A DNA stretch of 64,000 bases from Piliocolobus tephrosceles (taxonomy: Eukaryota > Chordata > Mammalia > Primates > Cercopithecidae): NCBI RefSeq assembly GCF_002776525.5, contig NC_045452.1, forward strand, positions 30,216,405-30,280,404, in the 5' to 3' direction. The translations under genes were made by a program, and so were the position numbers. The notes below the pieces were generated by a model. That model ran no database searches and was not told where the DNA came from. It saw only the letters and a list, made by a program, of their open reading frames with translations. Positions 55,431 through 64,000 of this stretch are shown here, in pieces. Within the stretch, counting starts at the first letter, position 1, and each line of letters begins with the position of its first letter.

Positions 55431-56619
55431 GGTGCATGGTCAGCTGATGGCAATGCAGTGAATGCAGGGCTGGACCCCGGCAGGCCCGTGTTCTGTGATG
55501 CTGGCTGGGAGGCTGCACAGAGGAGCAGACGCTCCTGTGATCACAGGGCTCACATCTGAGCAGAACTTGAAGCCCCACGTTACAAATCAGTGCAGCAAGT
55601 CCCAGAGACAACTTTGCTCCAGGCCCTGCCGGCATCCCTAGCATCCAGCCCTGATGGATCCTTCATGGCAAACAATGAATTAGAAGCGGAGCACAGACTC
55701 TGGAACCAGCCCAGTTCTGAGACGTTTCTCTGCAATGGCAGAAGTAATTGATCAGATGTGGGTCTTCCAGATCATGCTTCTGATGAAGAAGAATAAAAAC
55801 CAAGGCATTAATTAAACCAGATTCCAGGAAGCAACAAGCATCTTCACACTTCTCGCTCTCTGTCCTTCCAAGGCTGGGCCCCAGCTGTCCCTCCTGTCAA
55901 CCTCTCCTCCCTAAGCTTTTCTGCAGGACTGGCCAGAGCATTCTCTGCTCAGAACCACAGTCTGGGCTTCTGTGCAGTAGGCCCCGTGGGGCCCCAGCAT
56001 CTCCCCTTGTGGCTCCTTCACACCCCTGGGCCTGCTGGGCTGAGTCCCTGCAACCAGCACCTGTGTCTTGCTGTGGGGAGGGTGCCTTCAGACTGCAGAG
56101 TCCGTTTCTCACATCTTGCAGGCCAGAAGTGCCAGGGACAAGCCAACCCTGTCCCCCAGAGCCAGGGGCTGACGGGGAAAGGAGGCATGAAGACCCTGGC
56201 TCCTGGCCTTGGTAGAGACAATTTCAGGCATGCGTCTTACTCCATTTTTCAGAGTTCCCTGAGTCTAGCAGTTTTCTGTGGAGGCTGAACTGACATCCCC
56301 CTCCTCCTCGCCAGCTGCCCCTTCCCTGCCAAACTCCCCCGTGCCCTCTCTGCCGTATGCCACTCGGAACTCCTGGACCTTCGCCCTGTCACTCAGGGCC
56401 TGCTCCTGGAAAATTGCCCACAGGAGACTCGAGACCCAAAGTTCTTTTCAGGGCATGGCTGTGTCTTCCTGTTTCCCTGCAGGTATGTGGCGTGCAAACA
56501 CAGGCTCCTTCGGATCCATCACAGCGAGATGCTCAGGACCACGCCTCCCTGCCTACAGCAGGTTTTCTGCACGCCTGGCTAGAGCTTGGCACTCCAGAAA
56601 GCACCTGCATTCAGGCTGT
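55431..56619. other. Single-copy interval, no gene recognised
   Basis: GC-rich, with short open frames only. 55690-55730 (gcacagactctggaaccagc) has weak MIR 5'-end resemblance. Confidence 0.45.
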
Positions 56620-56795
56620 TTCTTGTATTAATTACGGGACCCTGGGCAAGATGCTTTACTCCTGAAGGCCAAGCCCTTCGTCTTTCTGATGAGAAGAGCC
56701 CCACCAGCCTGCCTGGGAGTTGTCAGGACGGAGTGACATGATGTGTGTGAAGCTTGCCGGCCATGAAAGAGTCACCATAAATAACACTTATGACC
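56620..56795 (+). mobile_element. MIR SINE, sense
   Basis: gggaccctgggcaagatgct, gtctttctgatgagaagag, gttgtcaggacggagtgaca and gaaagagtcaccataaataac follow the MIR core and 3' end in order. Confidence 0.72.
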
Positions 56796-56930
56796 TTCCT
56801 CGATTCATTCTTGTCCTGGTCTACAGGGAATTAGGGTTTCCTCAAAGCAATTAATATAGCCCTGCGTGAATGCAACATTCTCCATTGTAAAGCTCCTACG
56901 TTACTCACTGTTAATAATTTCAGCTGAACC

Positions 56931-57377
56931 TTGAACAACACGGATTTGAACTGTGGGGGCCCATGTATACCTGGACTTTTATTGCACCTCAGCCACCCCT
57001 GAGTCAGCAAGACCACACCCTCCTCCTCCTCCTCCTCCTCCTCCTCCTCCTCCTCCTCAGTCCGCTCAACACGAAGATGATGAGGATGGAGGCCTTCACG
57101 ATGATGCACTTCCACTTAACGAAGAGTAAACACATTTTCTCTTTCTTAGGATTTTCTTAATAGCATTTTCTCTCCTCTAGCTTACCTTGTTGTAAGAATA
57201 CAGCATATAACACACACCACATCCTAAATACGTGTTCATCGGCTATGTTATTGGTAAGGCTTCCAGGCAACAGTGGGTTATTAGTCAAGTTTTTGAGGAG
57301 TCAGAAGCTAACACGGACTTTTGCTGGCACGCACGAGGGTTGGCCCCCGTAACCCTGTGTTGCTCAAGGGTCAGCTG
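56931..57377 (+). mobile_element. Tigger-family MITE with near-intact terminal inverted repeats
   Basis: The ends cagctgaaccttgaacaac (56931) and gttgctcaagggtcagctg (57359-57377) are inverted repeats matching at 17 of 19 positions. Interior landmarks are ctctagcttaccttgttgta and ggtaaggcttccaggcaaca. A TCC run lies at 57026-57058, within a stretch that belongs to the element. The usual TA target has decayed to TT. No transposase frame. Confidence 0.88.
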
Positions 57378-57489
57378 TTTACGTGAACACTGGGGAAGCA
57401 TTATCGTGTACGGACTGTTTCAGACACGGCACAAATCCGAGGCTTTGAAGTAGCCACTCAGTTATCCTCATATTATAAATGAATAGACC

Positions 57490-57811
57490 GAGGCTGGTGC
57501 AGCCATTACGGGGAACACTAGGGCACTTTCTCAGAAAATTAAACGTGGAAATACCCAGGACCCAGGAATCCCTTTTCTGGGTATATATTCGAAGGAAAAG
57601 AAACCAGCACCTTACAGAAACACCTGAGCTCCCAGGTTCATCGCAGCAACGAGAGACGGAGACAGTCGAAACACCCTCTGCAGACGGCTGTGTACAGAAA
57701 ATGTGCTATGGACATGGAGGGCAAGGTTCTCAGCCTTTCAAAAGGAGACACCGACATTTGTAATAACATGGGTGAACCTGGAGCACAATGTGTTAAATGA
57801 AGTAAGCCGCA
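57490..57811 (+). mobile_element. L1 LINE (L1MA/L1PB-like), ORF2 end, first part
   Basis: ggtgcagccattacgggg, ttctgggtatatattcgaagg, caggttcatcgcagcaac and gggtgaacctggagcacaa follow the end of L1 ORF2. It reaches atgaagtaagccgcacac, where L1 normally continues aagacaaatactgcatgat, and there a CA array begins. Confidence 0.87.
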
Positions 57812-58789
57812 CACACTCACATACTTACACTCTCACACTCACACAGTCACACACACTCACACACGCTTACACACACAGTCACACACACTCAGATAGCCAC
57901 ACAGTCACACACACGCTCACAGACNNNNNNNNNNNNNNNNNNNNNNNNNNNNNNNNNNNNNNNNNNNNNNNNNNNNNNNNNNNNNNNNNNNNNNNNNNNN
58001 NNNNNNNNNNNNNNNNNNNNNNNNNNNNNNNNNNNNNNNNNNNNNNNNNNNNNNNNNNNNNNNNNNNNNNNNNNNNNNNNNNNNNNNNNNNNNNNNNNNN
58101 NNNNNNNNNNNNNNNNNNNNNNNNNNNNNNNNNNNNNNNNNNNNNNNNNNNNNNNNNNNNNNNNNNNNNNNNNNNNNNNNNNNNNNNNNNNNNNNNNNNN
58201 NNNNNNNNNNNNNNNNNNNNNNNNNNNNNNNNNNNNNNNNNNNNNNNNNNNNNNNNNNNNNNNNNNNNNNNNNNNNNNNNNNNNNNNNNNNNNNNNNNNN
58301 NNNNNNNNNNNNNNNNNNNNNNNNCAGTCTCTCACACACACGCTCACACACACAGTCACACAGTCACACACACGCTCACAGACTTCCACACACACAGACT
58401 CACAGTCACACACACATACACTTCTATACACACATTCTCACGCACATTCACATACAACCACACTCACACACAGGCTTTCACATGCACTCACATTCACACA
58501 CCCACATACACAAACACATAGTCACATACAGAAACACACATACACTCACGTGCTCACACATACACACCACACTCCCTCACACACACACTCTCATAGTCAT
58601 ACACACACAGCCTTTCACATACACTCACACACGCTCACACTCACACACACACAGTCATCCACTCACGCATATTCACACACTCACACTCACATGCTCACAA
58701 AACACACATTCCCACACACACCCTCACACACACAGTCACACTCACACAGACTTTCACATACACTCACACACACTTTTGCACTCACACAC
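57812..58789. repeat. CACTCA/CACACTCA array containing a gap
   Basis: Units cacactca, cacagtca and cacgctca run on both sides of the N block. The right part is more degenerate, with cttcta, cattcaca and ccttc interruptions. It sits between the L1 and an LTR inserted in the same L1. Confidence 0.95.
57925..58324. other. Assembly gap, 400 N
   Basis: Exactly 400 N inside the array. True length unknown. Confidence 0.99.
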
Positions 58790-59176
58790 TCATACCATTT
58801 GGCTTTGTATCCCCTCCCAAATCTCCTCTTTAATTGCAATCCCCACGTGCCAAGAGGGGCCCTGGTGGGAGGTGATTGGATCATGGAGGCAGACGTCCCC
58901 CTCACTGTGTGACAATAGCGAGTGAGTTCTCATGAGATGTGACGGTTTGGAAGTGTGGCATTTCCCCTGCGCTCTCTCTCTCTCTCTCCTGCTGCCTTGT
59001 GAAGAAGATCCTTGCTTCTTCTTTGCCTTCCACCATGATTGTAAGTTCCCTGAGGCCTCCCCGGCCATGCAGAACTGTGAGTCAATTAAAATTCCTTTCT
59101 TTATAAATTACTCAGTCTCAGGTAGTATCTTTACAGCAGTATAGTATACGCAGTGTAGAGAGAACAAACTAATACA
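58790..59176 (+). mobile_element. MST/THE1-type MaLR LTR, sense
   Basis: ccatttggctttgtatcccc, ccccacgtgccaagaggggc, tggtgggaggtgattggatc, tttgccttccaccatgattg and ctttataaattactcagtct follow an MST/THE1 LTR from start to end. It ends caaactaataca. The first bases are blurred by the neighbouring CA array. It splits the L1. Confidence 0.9.
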
Positions 59177-59572
59177 GACACACGCACACGCATGCATACC
59201 CAAACACTGCATATTGTCTCTTATAGAAAGAATCTTTCTTTAAAGTTGAATCCCTAAAAGTAGGGAAAGAACATAATTCATTGCAGGCAGGATGGGGGTA
59301 TTGGGAAGCATGGGTCAAAGGTGACAAGGTTGCCCTGATTTGGGACAAGGAGATCTGGAGCCCTAATGTACAGCATGAAGACTGTGGTTAATAATATTGC
59401 ATTGCATACTGGACATTTTCTAAGACAGAAGACTTTAGATGCTTTTACTACAAACAACAGGAGCAGTGTACAATGACAGATATACTAAACTGTGACCTGT
59501 AGTAATCACTCCACTCTCTACATATCCTAACAGTATATTGTATACCTTAAATCTATGTAACCAACACGTGAG
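59177..59572 (+). mobile_element. L1 LINE (L1MA/L1PB-like), 3' UTR, second part
   Basis: After a short acacgcacacgc stretch the L1 resumes with aaacactgcatattgtctct, then ctaatgtacagcatgaagac and gtaccttaaatctatgtaa-like text to the 3' end near 59570. It continues the copy that ended at 57811. Confidence 0.82.
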
Positions 59573-59690
59573 GAGGCTGAGGCACAGAGAGGCTGGATAA
59601 CTTGCCCCAGGTCACACAGCTAAATGGCAAGCCCAGGACTTGTGCTCAGACATTTTGCTTCTAGGGGCCCAGCTTTCAGTCCCCCTCCTA
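59573..59690 (-). mobile_element. MIR SINE, antisense
   Basis: gtgaggaggctgaggcacag, aggctggataacttgcccca and caggtcacacagctaaatgg are a clear antisense MIR core. Confidence 0.85.
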
Positions 59691-60419
59691 CACCCTCTCA
59701 GAGCCTGAGGGACCTGACCACCTGTTTAATAAAGACATGAGAAACTAATAACCAGGACGAATAATTTAATCGCAGGCTGAGTTAATTCCTCTATTTGTTA
59801 AGAACACGTCTCAAGCAGAATATTTTTAGGCAGTCTGGCATTACAACGTGCTAACACTGAGAATGTATTAAACTCAGTCCTACTTACCGAAAATATCCCC
59901 TGTGTCCATATTGCCTCTTTCACTTACGGGAGGGAGCTGTCAGGAACAACAGGACTCGGAGCGGTTCTTAGCAGCGGGAGCTGAGCAGGCAGACACTCCT
60001 TGGTTGAGTCTCCAGGTAAAAGGTCGGGGTCCTCTTGGCCAGCTTGTGCCTGTCATAGGTTGATGCAATTTTCTGAGCTCTGGCTTTGAGAAATAATCCT
60101 AATCCTTTAAGTACCTAGGAGGGCACTCAGGTTTAAAAAAAAAATAGGATCAACAGAGACAGAAGAAAGGATGAAAGAAAATAACAGATTCCCTATTTTT
60201 TTTTTTTTTTTGAACAAAATGAGAAAGCGGCACATGGGAAAACTTGCAAAAGAATCGAAACCAACTTTGCTTGGTCTATTCCATTTGCTTTCTGTACTGA
60301 AAATACAAATATCAGTAATAATAGTAATAAATAACAAACTCAGAGTTTAAGGTCCAGGAAGAGAGAAGAGTTCAAGGAAGGAAGGAACTGAACATCTGTC
60401 CAACACCCACACCTGCCCT
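59691..60419. other. Single-copy interval
   Basis: AT-rich from 59730, with A10 near 60135 and T15 near 60199. No gene or family recognised. Confidence 0.45.
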
Positions 60420-60625
60420 TGCTAAGCACCTGCTGCGTGCCCCACTGTGTCTGCTGTCACTCTGACCTTCCCCTTCATCGTGTCTCCAGGAGGTGAGAGA
60501 GAGCTGGTACTGCACATCACAGAGAAGGAACGTGCAAGTCAGGGAGACGGAATAACTCCCCGAGGTCACACCTCCCGGTCCACGCCATGCTGGAATCCAG
60601 TCACATGCAATTCTGAGCCAGGGTC
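60420..60625 (-). mobile_element. MIR SINE, antisense
   Basis: gctaagcacctgctgcgtgc, tcacagagaaggaacgtgca and aactccccgaggtcacacct follow the antisense MIR over most of its length. Confidence 0.65.
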
Positions 60626-61714
60626 TCTCCTACTCCAGGCCGCCTTCTGGGATTCATTCAATAGGACTGAGGACCAGGGAGATAATGCCCAGGCTTCTGA
60701 GGGGGTCAGGCTCAGCCAGGCAGAGGACACTGTGAGGCTAGCACTCTATCAGCGCAGGTCCAGGTCCTAGGTAGCTTTGAAGCATCTCCAGGGAACATGG
60801 AACCCTGAGGGGAGTGGGCAGAGGAGGGGCTGCTCAGGTTTGTGTATGAGGGTGACTCTGTCCACAGTGGGGGTGTGGGGGATCAGCAAGTAAGAGGGAG
60901 GAACTCCAGGCTACAGACCTAGTTAGAACACAGGAGCGTTGTGTGCTGGAGAGAGACTGGGGCAGGCCCCTCCTAGACGTGGGATCACAAAGGCCATGCC
61001 ACCTCTAGACTCCACCCAGGAGAGCCCCCGTGTCTGCCCTGAGGGAGGCGAGGGTCTTCCCTAGGATGAGGGGTCTCTGGACCCTTTGACTTCCTCTCTT
61101 TTCAATCACAGCACGGTGGTGATTGAAGAGCTTCTCCTGATCTACTGCCAACGGGGAGGAAAGGCCCCTCCTTCATTGTGGAGACAGGGCTCTGGGAGCA
61201 GGTCAGCCAGGCAATGTCTCTGTAACTGGCTGTGTCTGCCAGGGGCTCTGGGGAGCAGGCTGGCCAAGGAACATGGCTGTTAATGTGCGTACCTGTCTGT
61301 CAAGCTCAGCTGGCAACCTGCTGGGCCAGGGAGCCCTCGCCATGAGATGAATGCAGAGATGGCGTCTGGACCTTGGGGGAGCTCTGAGGTCACCTCTGCA
61401 CTCTTTGCTTGACACACAAAAGGAACTGAGGCATCGAATGCAGCTCTTGGTTCTCCTGGAAGCCAAACTCCTCCACAAGCATGAATGCAGGACTGCACAG
61501 AGGTACAGGGTCACCCCTTCCCTGGCTGGTGGCCAATGGGTCACCAAAGGCAGGGGCGAGGCCACCCAGCCCCACCAGCCCACCAGCTGACCTCAGACAA
61601 AGGAGCAGGTCCAGTCAACTCCAGCCAAGCAGGGCCCTGAGCAGCCCAACAGCCAGCCGACCCGTGGTCTTGAAACGGCAAGAAACACCTGTGGGTTTAA
61701 AGCACTGACACCAA
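60626..61714. other. GC-rich single-copy interval, no gene recognised
   Basis: Open frames of up to 126 codons overlap on both strands near 61203-61583 and have no known domain. No repeat family recognised. Confidence 0.45.
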
Positions 61715-61830
61715 TAGCAGGTGCAGTCAATCAATCAACAGCCATTCATTTGCACCAGTGATGCCCTGAGCACGAGGCCAGACATGGGACTGCAGAGAAT
61801 GCCAGGACACGGAACAGAAACCCCTGCTCA
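61715..61830 (-). mobile_element. L2 LINE fragment, antisense
   Basis: caatcaatcaacagccattc, gatgccctgagcacgaggcc and gcagagaatgccaggacac follow the antisense L2 3' end at modest similarity. Confidence 0.55.
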
Positions 61831-61914
61831 CCTGCCATGCACGCCACTACCATCTCCCTGTCACCAGGTAATCCACGCCACTTCCTTCCTCGGGACGTTG
61901 GCAGTGGCTGTGCC

Positions 61915-62572
61915 CGCTCCCTAGGATGCCTGGACCTGCATCCTTTGTCTGAATAACTCCTGTTTATCCTCTAGTCTCAGCCTAAGGGTCTCCTCCTCCT
62001 CCCCAGCCACTGTGACTCCCAGCTGGCTCGAGGTTCTCACCCTATGCCATCCTTCCTTGCATGGTACCACCCATCTCCAGCTTTGAGCACCCAACCCAAG
62101 GCTCTGCGCTTATGGTTTCTCGGGCCTGGGCAGCCCTGGCTGCTGGCTGAGGCACCTCGGTTCTCCCTGTGCCTCCCATCCCTAGAGGCTGGAGGCATTT
62201 TCTGCCATGGTGCTCTGAGGTCTGGAGCCACAGAGAGCGTCTCCAGGCCCAGCCTCGGGACTCACACCATCACTTCTCCCACACTCTGTGGTCGGAGGTC
62301 ACAGGCAGCCCAGAGTCGGGTGAGAAGTGGACCCTTTGTGTCGAGGGTAGTGCCAAAGAGGCTGTGGCCGTGTTCATTTGTCCTAACATTGATCCTGGCT
62401 GTAAGACATTCCATTTTGCAGCTTTTTTGCGTGTTGTTTGTGTCCAACACTGACGTTCCAGCACCGGAAAGGCAGGACCTGATCCTGTTCACCCCATTCC
62501 CCCAGCAGTGCCTGGCACAGAATGGACTTTAGATGGGTGATTGTCAGATGAATGAATGAATGAACGAATGGA
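61915..62572 (+). mobile_element. L2 LINE, 3' part, sense
   Basis: The 3' end is clear: cagcagtgcctggcacagaa (62502) and ggactttagatgg, with a gaatgaatgaatgaacgaat tail to 62572. The part near 61930-62000 (ataactcctgtttatcctct) also follows L2. The middle is too diverged to be sure the fragment is continuous. Confidence 0.72.
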
Positions 62573-62919
62573 CAGAAGACAAGGTCCAGCCCTGCACTTG
62601 AGGACCTGCTGCCTCCCCAGCAGGATTCCTGCTCCGTACCACGCCACCTGAGCCCTGCCTGAATGCATGCCTGTGCCCACAAAACCTGCAGCATTGCACT
62701 TGCTCCCAAGGGGCACCCGAGCCCCTTTTCAGGGAGCAGCTGTCAGCGCAGTCCCCTGGCAGATTTGCCTCCAAGAGCCATGGTCCTGCTAAGCTTGGGT
62801 GCCTGTTCATGTCCCAAATGGACACCCTTGACAGTCTGGGGGGGTGGGAGCAGGCTGGTGTAATGGGGTAGGAACAAGGAAGTCAGAATGTGGCAAGCCC
62901 AGGTGGTAATTCATTGGAC
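62573..62919. other. Single-copy interval
   Basis: No gene or family recognised. Confidence 0.4.
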
Positions 62920-63018
62920 AGAGAGAGAGAAAAAAAGAACAAGAAGCAGGAAGAAGAGGAAGAGGAGTAAAGAATGGGAGATAGAGGAAGAAAGGAAGGC
63001 AGGGAGGGGAGGAAGCCT
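62920..63018 (+). repeat. Purine-rich GA/GAA tract
   Basis: About 100 bases almost entirely A and G (gagagagagaaaaaaag, gaagaagaggaagagg). Its K/E/R-rich open frame is compositional. Confidence 0.9.
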
Positions 63019-64000
63019 GAGTGCTCGGAGTTTGGTGGGTGAGGCGCTGAGGGAAAGCCCAGCGCAAGAGAGCACGAGCACGGCCAGACCACCCTCCTCT
63101 TCCAATCGTGGGCACAGGAAGGGCTGGGGGCCAGCCGGGCCAGCTCTCTAAGTGACACATGTCACAAGCTGGGTCTTCTCCATGCCCCCCTGCCGCCTGG
63201 AGCCACAGTACCCAGAAACCAGGGTCCTCCGGACAGAAACGTGTCACTGGGATGTTTCTGTGCTGTGACTCAACCATCCCTGTCCTGGAATCTCAATTCA
63301 AGTCATTCCAACAAGTGCGCAAACAGAACTCTGGGTCCCGCAGGGTTAATTCCATTATTCCCAGTCACAGAACTCAGGAATCCACGTTGCTGCCTGGCAA
63401 GAAGGAGATGGTTATGCCAACATTCCATATTCCATAAACCCTGGGGCCGTGAACCACTGATATTTCAGGGCATGTGGAAAATTCTCCCGTGAGATAAATG
63501 CAGGTTAACTGCATTTCTGTTTTTTTAATTTATATGGGGTTACATTGGAATATTTTGCAGAGCAATGCACAGCAGTACATGTACAAGTCTGTCTATGTAG
63601 CTTTATACGTACAGCTATTTTGGGGTCAATGCTGCTCTGAGAAGACCAGCCTATCCATGGGTCTAATGAGCCTGTGAAGTCCACACAGGGCCCTGATGCA
63701 GGACCTGAGGGTTCACTTCCCCCAGGGCAGCCCCTGTCGGAGCTCTGGCCCCTGTCCCATCATATGTGCCAGCTCTTCCACACTTATTGGTGTTCTCCTT
63801 TCTGCATTTTTTGGATATTCGTCAATGTTTATTCAATTTATGCTACATTTTTCATTCCCAAAGGCTCTATCGACAATGGGAAGAAGGTTTAAAGAAAACA
63901 TACTTCTTCAGTATCTCATGAGTTTGATGCTCATCAATGACCTGCTCAGGACTGGGTTAGGCTGAGGGAGGCAGGAGAGCAGGTGGGGAGTGTGCTGTGC
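63019..64000. other. Single-copy interval to the window end
   Basis: GC-rich at first, AT-rich from about 63500. No gene or repeat family recognised. Open frames of up to 92 codons are unsupported. Confidence 0.45.

Noticed and set aside
1..64000. A previously undescribed biological system
   Set aside because: No gene cluster, conserved coding potential or structured RNA was found. The content is explained by known classes of repeats, tandem arrays and unannotated single-copy DNA.

Overview
This window reads as nuclear DNA from a catarrhine primate. The evidence is six full-length or near-full-length Alu elements (five AluS-type, one AluY-type) and a fragment of an older one, a primate L1PA insertion, older L1M copies in several stages of decay, and MaLR/MST/MLT LTRs. 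MIR, L2, MER5, MER30 and Tigger relics are scattered among them. Three runs of N (100, 400 and 400 bases) all sit inside microsatellites, so this is a draft assembly. I found no convincing protein-coding gene, no RNA gene and no CRISPR array. The long open frames are by-products of short tandem repeats, antisense Alu or GC-rich DNA. Family names come from remembered consensus sequences; no database was searched.

Layout. 1-3262 is an L1M ORF2/3' end split by a solitary LTR. 3263-6986 is mostly unclassified, with an AT tract, a weak L2 match and a MER5 relic. 6987-13520 is the richest part. An antisense L1M there was hit by a primate L1 that is 5'-inverted, flanked by a perfect 14-bp duplication, and appears to carry about 90 bp of 3'-transduced DNA. 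Next comes a sense L1M broken by a 13-bp minisatellite, a displaced copy of its own sequence, a 573-bp DNA transposon and an AluS. 13521-30700 is largely GC-rich single-copy DNA with minisatellites, MIR/L2 remnants, a MER30 with near-intact target duplication, and a 128-bp inverted repeat flanking a MIR. It also holds two antisense L1M 3' ends and a TTCC array containing the first gap.

30700-39048 holds a 21-bp minisatellite, two abutting MaLR LTRs in opposite orientation, a Tigger MITE, an AluS and more LTR fragments. 39049-47139 is dominated by long CA-based arrays in otherwise GC-rich DNA. 47140-56930 is mostly GC-rich single-copy DNA with a purine tract and an Alu cluster. 56931-59572 contains a Tigger MITE, then an L1 interrupted by a CA/CACTCA array (third gap) and an MST/THE1-type LTR. 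The rest is MIR/L2 remnants and single-copy DNA.

The density of minisatellites and CA arrays in GC-rich, gene-free DNA resembles subtelomeric or distal-arm human DNA, but that placement is inference. No undescribed molecular system is visible. What is informative is the layered insertion history and several unusual local rearrangements.
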